Positions 1 to 6,209 of a stretch of DNA of 6,554 bases are shown here, one piece after another; the stretch's first letter is position 1, and each line of letters starts with the position of its first letter. The notes beneath the pieces are model-generated. The model ran no database searches. It was not told the origin of the DNA and was given only the letters and a program-made list of their open reading frames with translations. Source of the DNA: Actinomycetota bacterium (lineage in GTDB: Bacteria; Actinomycetota; Actinomycetes; Mycobacteriales; Mycobacteriaceae); contig SYAB01000366.1 of assembly GCA_005787665.1 (NCBI GenBank), forward strand, positions 1 to 6,554, given 5' to 3'. The translations under genes were made by a program, and so were the position numbers.

Positions 1-1080
1 GCCGTCGGTCAGTTCGGTGAACCAGTGCCGGTGGGCGCCGGCCCACGGGTGATCCGGGGCGCACTGCAGGGCGAGGTCCAGTGCGACCTCCATGCCGAGG
101 TTGTGCGCTGCGCGGACGAAGGCGTCGAAGTCGCCGAGGGTGCCCAGGTCCGGGTGCACCGCGTCGTGGCCGCCCTCGGCGCTGCCGATCGCCCAGGGCG
201 AGCCGACGTCGCCGGCCTCGGCGGTGACGGCGTTGTTGCGGCCCTTGCGGTGCACGGCTCCGATCGGGTGGATCGGCGGCAGGTAGACCACGTCGAAACC
301 CATGTCGGCAATCCGGGGCAAGGCAGCCGTCGCGGTGGCGAAGGTGCCGTGCACGGGGTTCCCATCGGCATCGCGGCCGCCGGTGGAGCGCGGGAACATC
401 TCGTACCAGGCGCCGCACCGGGCCAGCGGCCGGTCCACCCACACACCGTGCTGCCGCCCGCGGGTCACCAGCTCCCGCAGCGGGTAGCGGTCGAGCAACT
501 CGGTGACCCGGTGCGACAGCGCCGGAGCGGCGCGGGCCAGCGGGTCACCGGGACGGACCAGGGCCTCGGCGGCGGCCAGCAGCGGTTCGCGGTCGGCGCG
601 CGGCATCCCGGTCGCGGCCCGCTCCAGCAGCGCCGCCCCCACCCGCAGATCGTTGTCGAGATCCTCCTCGCCCTGCCCGGCGTCCAGTTTCGCGGTGACC
701 GCCTGCCGCCAGCCGGTGATCGGGTCGCCCCAGCCGTCGACCCGGAACGTCCACAGACCGACCCGGTCCGGGACGAACTGGCCGTGGAAGACGTCCTCGG
801 TGCGGCCCAGCGACATCCGGTACCGGGCGGGTTTGACCCGGTCCGGCGGCGTCGGGACCTCCCGGGTGTTGGCGTGCCGGGTGCCGCGCAGCGACCCGCT
901 TCCCACCTGCGGGTAGACCGGCCCGAGATACCGCACCACCAGGGTGGCCGCCACCGCTTCATGACCTTCGCGCCAGACCGTCGCACAGACCGGCACGAGC
1001 TCGCCGACAACCGCCTTGGCGGGGAAGGTTCCATCGGATACGACGGGCTCGACGTCGTCGATCTGGATGCGGCCCGGCAC
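1..1080 (-). CDS. glgE: GlgE, alpha-1,4-glucan:maltose-1-phosphate maltosyltransferase (N-terminal 360 codons, cut by window edge)
   Basis: GlgE (GH13 family) transfers maltosyl units from alpha-maltose-1-phosphate to the non-reducing end of alpha-1,4-glucan in the cytosol, the last elongation step of the trehalose-to-glucan route. The reading frame is open from the GTG at 1080-1078 to base 1. Residues 1-120 form the beta-rich N-terminal domain (AKAVVGE at 21-27, FRVDGWGDP at 112-120). A helical stretch follows at about 130-200. The catalytic barrel begins near YEMFPRST (226-233), continues with [14 protein letters not shown] (261-274) and reaches the region-I strand VALDLALQC (332-340). Full-length relatives are about 670-700 aa, so the catalytic Asp and Glu lie outside the window. 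The start is fixed by an in-frame TGA only four codons upstream (1092-1090). The Shine-Dalgarno-like GAGGTG at 1091-1086 supports it, as does the match of VPGRI to the N-terminus of actinobacterial GlgE. From memory the M. tuberculosis protein begins about 13 residues earlier. The gene is divergent from glgP; in mycobacteria glgB usually follows downstream. Identity is very sure. Confidence 0.95.
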   Translation of the reverse strand, partial: MPGRIQIDDVEPVVSDGTFPAKAVVGELVPVCATVWREGHEAVAATLVVRYLGPVYPQVGSGSLRGTRHANTREVPTPPDRVKPARYRMSLGRTEDVFHGQFVPDRVGLWTFRVDGWGDPITGWRQAVTAKLDAGQGEEDLDNDLRVGAALLERAATGMPRADREPLLAAAEALVRPGDPLARAAPALSHRVTELLDRYPLRELVTRGRQHGVWVDRPLARCGAWYEMFPRSTGGRDADGNPVHGTFATATAALPRIADMGFDVVYLPPIHPIGAVHRKGRNNAVTAEAGDVGSPWAIGSAEGGHDAVHPDLGTLGDFDAFVRAAHNLGMEVALDLALQCAPDHPWAGAHRHWFTELTDG

Positions 1081-1085
1081 CCGAC

Positions 1086-1091
1086 CACCTC
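1086..1091 (-). promoter_or_regulatory. Ribosome binding site of glgE that decides the GTG start
   Basis: GAGGTG, read on the minus strand at 1091-1086, complements the 16S anti-Shine-Dalgarno and ends five bases before the GTG at 1080. It overlaps the in-frame TGA (1092-1090) that rules out any longer GlgE reading frame, so the GTG is the only plausible start. Confidence 0.6.
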
Positions 1092-1154
1092 ACTTCCGTC
1101 CGGAGTTGCGCCCGCGGCGTCGTGACCGGGCGAGCGCATCAGGCGTCGGTTCAC

Positions 1155-1160
1155 ACCGTA
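1155..1160 (-). promoter_or_regulatory. Candidate -10 element for glgE (TACGGT)
   Basis: Read on the minus strand, TACGGT fits the mycobacterial TANNNT pattern and is the only such hexamer I find upstream of glgE in the intergenic region. A transcript would start near 1148. There is no well-placed TTGACA-like -35, which is common in mycobacteria, so this is a pattern match only. Confidence 0.25.
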
Positions 1161-1219
1161 GTGGGCGGTCTCACGTCAGGAGGGCGAAGCGCGGGACGGC
1201 GCGAGAGCCCGAACCTCAG

Positions 1220-1225
1220 TAAGGT
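1220..1225 (+). promoter_or_regulatory. Candidate -10 element of glgP (TAAGGT), also readable as a weak Shine-Dalgarno
   Basis: TAAGGT fits TANNNT and ends eight bases before the glgP GTG at 1234. If it is the -10, transcription would begin at or within a base or two of the start codon, giving a leaderless or near-leaderless mRNA. The embedded AAGG (1221-1224), nine bases before the GTG, could instead be a weak ribosome binding site. The two readings exclude each other. Confidence 0.3.
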
Positions 1226-1233
1226 CATCACGT

Positions 1234-3867
1234 GTGAGGGCTCTCCGCAGGTTCACCGTTCGTGCTCACCTTCCGGAGCGGATCGCCGCGCTGGGTCCGC
1301 TCTCGACGAACCTGCGCTGGTCCTGGGACATCGCCACCCAGGATCTCTTCGCGGGCATCGATCCGGAATTGTGGGCTCGGATCGGCCGCGACCCGGTGGC
1401 CCTGCTGGGCGAGGTGAATCCCGGGCGCCTCGACCAACTCGCCGAGGACCACGCTTTTCTGGAGCGCCTCGACAGGATCTCCGCCGAACTCAACGACTAC
1501 CTCACTCGGCCGCTCTGGTACCAGGAGTTGCAGGCCCAGACCGACACGGTGCTGCCCACCGGTATCGGCTACTTCTCCATGGAGTTCGGTGTTGCCGAGG
1601 TGCTGCCGATCTACTCCGGAGGCCTGGGCATCCTGGCCGGGGACCACCTCAAGGCGGCCTCCGATCTGGGCCTGCCGCTGATCGGCGTCGGGCTGAACTA
1701 CCGATCGGGCTACTTTCGCCAGTCGCTGACCGCGGACGGATGGCAACACGAGAACTATCCGGTGCTCGACCCTCAGGGCCTGCCGCTGCGGCTGCTGACC
1801 CGGCCGGAGGGCGAGCCGGTGCTGGTCGAACTCTCCATGCCGGAGTCCCGCACGCTGCGGGCCCGGGTCTGGATCGCGCAGGTGGGGCGAATCCCGTTGC
1901 TGCTGTTGGACTCCGACATCCCGGAGAACGACCACGACATGCGCAACGTCACCGACCGGCTCTACGGTGGGGATCAGGAGCACCGGATCAGACAAGAGCT
2001 GCTGGCCGGGATTGGCGGGGTGCGGGCGATCCGGGCCTATACCGAGATCGAGGGGCATCCCGTCCCGGACGTGTTCCATATGAACGAGGGTCACGCGGGC
2101 TTCCTGGGGCTGGAGCGAATCCGCGAGTTGATGGTGACCGATCACCTGGATTTCGACACCGCGCTGGCCGTGGTGCGGGCCTCCACCCTGTTCACCACCC
2201 ACACACCGGTGCCCGCGGGCATCGACCGCTTTCCGGTGGAATTGGTGGCGCGCTACTTCGGCGACCAGACCGAGGCCGGGCTGCTTCCGGGAATGCCGGT
2301 GACCAGGGTGCTGGGATTCGGTGCCGAGTCGGATCCGGCGAAGTTCAACATGGCCCACATGGGGCTGCGGCTGGGACAGCGTTCCAACGGGGTGTCCCAA
2401 CTGCACGGCCGGGTCAGCCGGGCCATGTTCGACGAATTGTGGCCCGGATTCGACTCGGAGGAGGTCCCGATCGGGTCGATCACCAACGGCGTGCATGGGC
2501 GGACCTGGGCCGCGCCGGAGTGGTTGCAGCTGGGTCAGGAGCTCACCGGTTCGGTGGAGGCGCTGCGCGAACCCGATATCTGGCAGAAGCTCCAGCAGGT
2601 CGACGGCGGCCATCTCTGGTGGATCCGCAGCCAGTTGCGCGCGAAGCTGGTGGACGATGTGCGTCGCAGGCTGCGGAAGTCCTGGCTGGAACGCGGTGCG
2701 ATCGAGGCTGAATTGGGCTGGATCGCAACGGCATTCGACCCCGATGTGCTGACCATCGGGTTCGCCCGCCGAGTTCCCACCTACAAGCGCCTGACGCTGA
2801 TGCTGCGCGACCCGGACCGGTTGGAGTCCCTGCTGCTCGACGAGAGCCGGCCCATTCAGCTCATCGTCGCCGGGAAGTCCCATCCCGCCGACGATGCCGG
2901 CAAGGCGCTGATCCAGCAGATCGTCCGGTTCGCCGACCGGAGGAAGGTCCGGCACCGGATCGCCTTCCTGCCGGACTACGACATCTCGATGGCGCGGCTG
3001 CTGTATTGGGGGTGCGATGTCTGGCTGAACAATCCGCTGCGGCCACTGGAAGCGTGCGGAACCTCGGGGATGAAGAGTGCGCTGAACGGCGGGTTGAACC
3101 TCTCGATCCGGGATGGCTGGTGGGACGAGTGGTTCGACGGCGACAACGGGTGGGAGATTCCCAGCGCGGAGGTGGTCAGCGAGGAACGTCGCGACGATCT
3201 GGAGGCCAACGCGCTCTACGACCTGCTGGCCGACTCGGTGGCGCCGAAGTTCTACGAGCGTGACGACCACGGCGTGCCCGGCCGCTGGGTGGAGATGGTG
3301 CGGCACACCCTGATCTCGCTGGGCCCCAAGGTGCTGGCCTCGAGGATGGTGCGCGACTACACCGAGCAGTACTACGCGCCCGCGGCGGAGTCGCTGCGGC
3401 GCACCGTCGAGGCCGTCGACGGCCACGACTTCGGGCGGGCCCGCGAACTGGCAGCCTATCGCCGTCGGGTCGCTGAGGCCTGGCCGCATATCGTCATCAC
3501 CGACGTGGACAGCACCGGCCTGCCGGACACCCCGGTACTCGGCTCGGAGCTCACGCTGACCGCCAGCGTGGCGTTGGCCGGCCTGCGTCCCGACGAGGTG
3601 CGGGTTCAAGCGGTGCTGGGCCGGGTGAACTCCACCGACACCCTGCACGACCCGGACTACATCGACATGGTCCACTCCGGCTCCGGTGACGGCACCGAGA
3701 TCTTCTCCACGACCACGCCGCTACCGATGGCGGGCTCGATGGGCTACACGGTGCGACTGTTGCCGCACCACCGGCTGCTGGCCGGCGACGCCGAACTCGG
3801 GCTGGTCACGTTGGCCGGCGGCGGCGGGGCGGGGGACTCCGTGAGGCCCCCGCACGCCCACCTGTAG
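1234..3867 (+). CDS. glgP: GlgP, alpha-glucan (glycogen/maltodextrin) phosphorylase
   Basis: This GT35 enzyme removes terminal glucose from alpha-1,4-glucan with phosphate, giving glucose-1-phosphate, using pyridoxal phosphate (PLP) in the cytosol. It belongs to the bacterial branch with an N-terminal DUF3417-type domain (about residues 12-110, with STNLRWSWD at 24-32). Visible hallmarks are the glycine loop SGGLGILAGDH (128-138), FHMNEGHAGF (from 281), THTPVPAGIDRF (from 322), the phosphate/PLP-side segment FARRVPTYKR (510-519), AGKSHPAD (546-553) and the PLP-lysine motif GTSGMKSALNG with Lys614 (codon 3073-3075). The glucan domain ends near 861 at LGLVTLA, where I recall the 863-aa M. tuberculosis protein ending. 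Here 16 more residues follow, Gly-rich then VRPPHAHL. The start is the second of two overlapping GTGs; the first (1232) runs straight into TGA. The gene is divergent from glgE, its metabolic counterpart, and lies 30 bp upstream of the MspA-family gene. Identity is very sure. Confidence 0.96.
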   Translation: MRALRRFTVRAHLPERIAALGPLSTNLRWSWDIATQDLFAGIDPELWARIGRDPVALLGEVNPGRLDQLAEDHAFLERLDRISAELNDYLTRPLWYQELQAQTDTVLPTGIGYFSMEFGVAEVLPIYSGGLGILAGDHLKAASDLGLPLIGVGLNYRSGYFRQSLTADGWQHENYPVLDPQGLPLRLLTRPEGEPVLVELSMPESRTLRARVWIAQVGRIPLLLLDSDIPENDHDMRNVTDRLYGGDQEHRIRQELLAGIGGVRAIRAYTEIEGHPVPDVFHMNEGHAGFLGLERIRELMVTDHLDFDTALAVVRASTLFTTHTPVPAGIDRFPVELVARYFGDQTEAGLLPGMPVTRVLGFGAESDPAKFNMAHMGLRLGQRSNGVSQLHGRVSRAMFDELWPGFDSEEVPIGSITNGVHGRTWAAPEWLQLGQELTGSVEALREPDIWQKLQQVDGGHLWWIRSQLRAKLVDDVRRRLRKSWLERGAIEAELGWIATAFDPDVLTIGFARRVPTYKRLTLMLRDPDRLESLLLDESRPIQLIVAGKSHPADDAGKALIQQIVRFADRRKVRHRIAFLPDYDISMARLLYWGCDVWLNNPLRPLEACGTSGMKSALNGGLNLSIRDGWWDEWFDGDNGWEIPSAEVVSEERRDDLEANALYDLLADSVAPKFYERDDHGVPGRWVEMVRHTLISLGPKVLASRMVRDYTEQYYAPAAESLRRTVEAVDGHDFGRARELAAYRRRVAEAWPHIVITDVDSTGLPDTPVLGSELTLTASVALAGLRPDEVRVQAVLGRVNSTDTLHDPDYIDMVHSGSGDGTEIFSTTTPLPMAGSMGYTVRLLPHHRLLAGDAELGLVTLAGGGGAGDSVRPPHAHL
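3829..3853 (+). terminator. GC-rich hairpin inside the 3' end of glgP (possible terminator or processing element)
   Basis: A seven-base-pair stem, GCGGGGG (3829-3835) with CCCCCGC (3847-3853), is followed by a single A/G mismatch and a further CTC/GAG stem closed by a CGT triloop. This is a strong structure with no U-tract after it. It lies in the codons of the extra C-terminal tail of GlgP, 11 bases before the stop codon and about 45 before the next gene. It could be an intrinsic-like mycobacterial terminator lacking a U-tract, or an mRNA-stabilising or attenuating stem between glgP and the MspA-like gene. The base pairing is visible; the role is inferred. Confidence 0.4.
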
Positions 3868-3870
3868 GTT
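3865..3870 (+). promoter_or_regulatory. Candidate -10 element for the MspA-family gene (TAGGTT), overlapping the glgP stop codon
   Basis: TAGGTT fits TANNNT, and its first three bases are the glgP TAG stop. A start site about seven bases downstream (near 3877) would leave a leader of about 20 bases containing the strong GGAGGT ribosome site. The -35 region (about 3842-3847, TGAGGC) is poor. This would let the gene be expressed independently of glgP. Confidence 0.25.
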
Positions 3871-3887
3871 GCCTCTGGGAAGTGTGC

Positions 3888-3893
3888 GGAGGT
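3888..3893 (+). promoter_or_regulatory. Strong ribosome binding site of the MspA-family gene
   Basis: GGAGGT is a near-perfect Shine-Dalgarno. It lies four bases before the ATG at 3898 and seven before the adjacent ATG at 3901. The better spacing favours 3901 as the main initiation codon, which would shorten the protein by one residue only. Confidence 0.7.
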
Positions 3894-3897
3894 AGCG

Positions 3898-4668
3898 ATG
3901 ATGCCTGGGGCGAAGTGCGGTGCTGCGGTGGTGGCGGTGATCTGCGCGCTGTTGGCCGCGAGTCCGGCGGTAGCCGAGCCCGATCCGGCGGGGCCGGACG
4001 TGGTCGCCCCCGCCGCCGAGGCTGAACCGATCATCGCACCGGTCGCGGTCACTACCGATCCGCTCGCCGAGGCCGCTGCGGTGCCCGACGGTGCGGTCGC
4101 CTCCAGTCCACCGCAGACCACCACCGCGCCCGATGGCTGGACACTGACCATCGCCTCGAAGGAGGAGACTCGGCAGGCGGTCGCGCCGTTGACGACGGCG
4201 ATCTCGACCCGGGAGTACGCCGTCGGCGGCGTGTTCAACGGTTCCCTGGAAGGATCCGGTGACGAGGCGCCCGCGGGGGTCTTCGAGGTGGGTTATCAGA
4301 TCGGCTGCGGTATCGACATGAGCACCGCCAACGGCGTCTCGCTCACCGGTACCGCAGGGGTCAGCCCGTCGATCCAGTTCCTCGGTATCGACGCCTCCAG
4401 CATCCCGATCGACGCCATCCTCCCCGGGATTGGCGCGAACTTCGCCGGTGGTGTCACCGTCGGGCTCAAACCCGGCCTCATCAACGTGGTGCCGGTGACC
4501 AAGAAGCAGTTCAAGGGCGCCCGGCCGTGGGTGTCGATCAGCAACTTCCGGGTCAAGATCGACGGTTGCGTGGGGGAGTCCTTCATCCGCTCGTATGCGA
4601 CCCTGGCCAAGTCCACCGACGAGGGTGACGCGATCCTGTCCTGGTACGGGGAGACGACCAAGGTCTGA
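3898..4668 (+). CDS. Secreted MspA-family (porin-like) protein
   Basis: Residues 1-26 are a Sec signal peptide: Lys6, a hydrophobic core at about 9-21 and cleavage after SPAVA. The mature protein begins with a Pro/Ala/acidic low-complexity linker (about 27-80). A beta-rich MspA-type domain follows (about 81-256), with EVGYQIGCGIDM (130-141), GVTVGLKPG (185-193), VPVTKKQFKG (198-207), WVSISNFRVKIDGC (211-224) and the end ATLAKSTD...SWYGE. These match the MspA pattern LGYQIG... and the C-terminal ARLIASTGDSVTTYGE. MspA itself is an octameric outer-membrane channel for small hydrophilic solutes. This protein is longer, has the linker, lacks the acidic constriction segment of MspA and carries two mature-domain cysteines (Cys137, Cys224) that could form a disulfide. 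It is therefore safer to call it MspA-family than a proven porin. Two adjacent ATGs (3898, 3901) are possible starts. It may be cotranscribed with glgP, 30 bp upstream, or have its own promoter. No lipobox is present. Confidence 0.85.
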   Translation: MMPGAKCGAAVVAVICALLAASPAVAEPDPAGPDVVAPAAEAEPIIAPVAVTTDPLAEAAAVPDGAVASSPPQTTTAPDGWTLTIASKEETRQAVAPLTTAISTREYAVGGVFNGSLEGSGDEAPAGVFEVGYQIGCGIDMSTANGVSLTGTAGVSPSIQFLGIDASSIPIDAILPGIGANFAGGVTVGLKPGLINVVPVTKKQFKGARPWVSISNFRVKIDGCVGESFIRSYATLAKSTDEGDAILSWYGETTKV

Positions 4669-4677
4669 GCGCTCCGA

Positions 4678-4694
4678 TCTGACGGCGCGTCAGG
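4678..4694. terminator. Small perfect hairpin between convergent genes (possible bidirectional terminator)
   Basis: CTGACG (4679-4684) and CGTCAG (4688-4693) are exact inverted repeats around a GCG loop, with a possible T-G pair outside them (4678/4694). The hairpin begins ten bases after the stop of the MspA-family gene and contains the stop codon of the convergent peptidase (4692-4690). There is no U-tract on either strand. Position between convergent genes favours a terminator role, but the stem is short. Confidence 0.4.
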
Positions 4695-6162
4695 GGAACC
4701 GTTTGAAACACCGTTCGGCGTCCCCGAGCACCCCCACCCGGAACGCGTCGATACGGGAGAACCCGGCGGGCACCGACTCACCGTTGACATCGCCGGCCGC
4801 CAGGCCGTTGGTCAGCAGTCCGGAGACCGCCTCGTCGACGTCCCCGGCGGTCAGTGCGACGGTGTTGCCGTCGGGGGTGGTGATCTCCTTGGACAGCTTG
4901 GTGGTCGCGACCCCGGTCAGGCAGGCGGTGCGCAAACCGGCCTCGGCGTCGTCGAGAACCAGTCCACCGCGCTCGTTCTCCAGTGCCATGACGAAGCGCG
5001 ACACCAGCACCGAGTAGGCGGTGTTGTCGCCCTGCAGGGGCGGGCCGTCGTAGCCCTCGGTGGGGGTGCCGATGGCCTGCAGTGCGGGCAGGTCGACGGT
5101 GATGGTGTTACTGGCCGGGCAGTACGAAGCCGGGGAACTGGGCCGGGCGTCCGGGCAACTCGAGGCCGAGTCGGCGTCGAAGCTCAGCGCCGGCGGATTC
5201 TTCGGGGCGAACAGGATGTTCATCGCGTCGACGAGCGCACGCACCGACGCCTCGGTCACCGGCAGTTCCCCGGATTGGTCACCGGACAACTCGACCGGGA
5301 GTTCGCCGCGGCGTTGTTTGATCTCCTTGATGTTGATCGCCGCGCAGGCCGGGGCGCCGTCGGTGAACCCGAACTGGAACGCCGAGATCCGCTCGAAAGC
5401 CGAACCGTGCTCGTCGCCGACCCCGTAGTAGTCGTCCTGACCGAGCAACGGGTCGCGGAACGAGATCATCGCCGCCAGCAGGTTGTTGAGTCCCTCGCCG
5501 GTGCTCAGAGTGAACCGGGGCGACTTGCCCTCGGCGACCCAGCGCAGGTAGACCCCGGCCAGGCAGTCGGCCTGCTGTTCGGCCACCAGTGCCGGGACCC
5601 CTTTGGGGTTCATCGGCACCTGCTCCTGGATGGCGTGGCCGTATTCGTGGGCCAGCACCATGGTGATCGCCATGTCTCCGTAGGCGTCCCGCAGCGAGGG
5701 CATCAGCACGGCGCGGTCCCAGCCGATGGTGTTGTCGTCCAGGCAGAAGCCGGCATTGACCAGACCCTCGGTGGTCTCGCCGCAGAACTCGCCGTCGCGG
5801 TCGTCGGAGTCCCAGGAGATCAGGTCGGCGACCGGGGTCAGCTCGCCGTCGAAGGAGTCCGGGTAGGCGAACTTCCAGAACTCCTCGAGGTCGCTGACCG
5901 ACTGGCCGGCCAGCAGGTCGATCTCGCCACCGTCGGTGCCGCTGACGGTGCGGGACTCCGGTTTGGCGTCCGGCCGAAGACCGGTGGGGCCGTCTACGGC
6001 CTCCAGGCCGCCGACTTTGAAGGGATCGGAGAACACCGACACCGGACTGCCCGCGACGGCACCGCCGCAGCCGGTGAGCAGCACCGCGGCGCTGCCGATG
6101 GCGGCAATCGCCCGGAGCGGGCGCGGGGGACGGCCCGGGGAGTGGCCCAGGGGATCACGCAT
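4690..6162 (-). CDS. Lipoprotein neutral zinc metallopeptidase (LpqM-like) with a degenerate second peptidase half
   Basis: This looks like an exported, lipid-anchored peptidase of the putative neutral zinc metallopeptidase family (Pfam Zn_peptidase, E. coli YpfJ type). Residues 1-32 are a lipoprotein signal: an Arg-containing n-region, a hydrophobic stretch (18-29) and lipobox LTGC with Cys32. The catalytic motif HEYGH is at 172-176, with a probable third ligand Glu195 in EQQADCLAG, then HGSAFERISAFQFGF (252-266). Four cysteines (127, 140, 200, 273) mark this domain. Residues about 320-486 repeat the same order (Cys 336, 348, 414, 485; ACLTGV; FSRIDAFRVG) but without HExxH, so the second half is probably non-catalytic. 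An HExxH lipoprotein of similar size, LpqM, is reported to be needed for conjugal DNA transfer in M. smegmatis. I cannot tell whether this is that gene or a paralogue, so I give no symbol. The start at 6162 is chosen because the signal peptide begins there; the frame stays open upstream into dinG. No Shine-Dalgarno is present, and a -10 seven bases upstream suggests leaderless translation. The substrate is unknown. Confidence 0.85.
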   Translation of the reverse strand: MRDPLGHSPGRPPRPLRAIAAIGSAAVLLTGCGGAVAGSPVSVFSDPFKVGGLEAVDGPTGLRPDAKPESRTVSGTDGGEIDLLAGQSVSDLEEFWKFAYPDSFDGELTPVADLISWDSDDRDGEFCGETTEGLVNAGFCLDDNTIGWDRAVLMPSLRDAYGDMAITMVLAHEYGHAIQEQVPMNPKGVPALVAEQQADCLAGVYLRWVAEGKSPRFTLSTGEGLNNLLAAMISFRDPLLGQDDYYGVGDEHGSAFERISAFQFGFTDGAPACAAINIKEIKQRRGELPVELSGDQSGELPVTEASVRALVDAMNILFAPKNPPALSFDADSASSCPDARPSSPASYCPASNTITVDLPALQAIGTPTEGYDGPPLQGDNTAYSVLVSRFVMALENERGGLVLDDAEAGLRTACLTGVATTKLSKEITTPDGNTVALTAGDVDEAVSGLLTNGLAAGDVNGESVPAGFSRIDAFRVGVLGDAERCFKRFP

Positions 6163-6169
6163 GGGGACA

Positions 6170-6175
6170 ACAGTA
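6170..6175 (-). promoter_or_regulatory. -10 element (TACTGT) for a leaderless peptidase mRNA
   Basis: Read on the minus strand, TACTGT (6175-6170) fits TANNNT and is followed by exactly seven bases before the A of the ATG at 6162. That is the usual distance from a mycobacterial -10 to the transcription start, so the mRNA should begin at the ATG itself. No ribosome binding site is present in this interval (it ends in CCCC), which agrees. No -35 match is visible. Confidence 0.5.
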
Positions 6176-6209
6176 GTTGTGCCGCGGGTTCCCGGGGGTC
6201 CGGCCGGGT

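Larger units (their letters stand above)
1081..1233. promoter_or_regulatory. Divergent glgE-glgP intergenic control region
   Basis: These 153 bp separate the start codons of two divergent genes, glgE (glucan synthesis) and glgP (glucan breakdown), so both promoters should lie here. Candidate -10 elements of the mycobacterial TANNNT type are TACGGT on the minus strand (1160-1155), which would give glgE a leader of roughly 68 bases, and TAAGGT on the plus strand (1220-1225) for glgP. Neither has a convincing -35. I see no obvious operator or riboswitch. Function follows from position; the individual elements are weak guesses. Confidence 0.5.

Noticed and set aside
25..1125. A 366-codon plus-strand open frame across glgE
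   Set aside because: It is antisense to the clearly conserved glgE frame, with an Arg/Gly/Val-rich composition and no motifs.
465..1154. A 229-codon minus-strand open frame overlapping the start of glgE in another frame
   Set aside because: The true GlgE frame from 1080 matches the family throughout. This one is Arg/Ser/Pro-rich and shifted.
1122..2711. A 529-codon plus-strand open frame overlapping glgP
   Set aside because: It is a shifted shadow of glgP with a Gly/Arg-rich translation and no family features.
1228..3675. An 815-codon open frame on the minus strand antisense to glgP
   Set aside because: It lies wholly opposite a conserved GlgP gene. Its translation is low-complexity (rich in Arg, His, Gln, Pro) with no recognisable domain. 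Such mirror frames are usual in high-GC genes.
3818..3835. The G-rich run as a G-quadruplex or repeat element
   Set aside because: It is explained by glycine codons and by the hairpin arm. The G-tracts are too irregular to claim a separate element.
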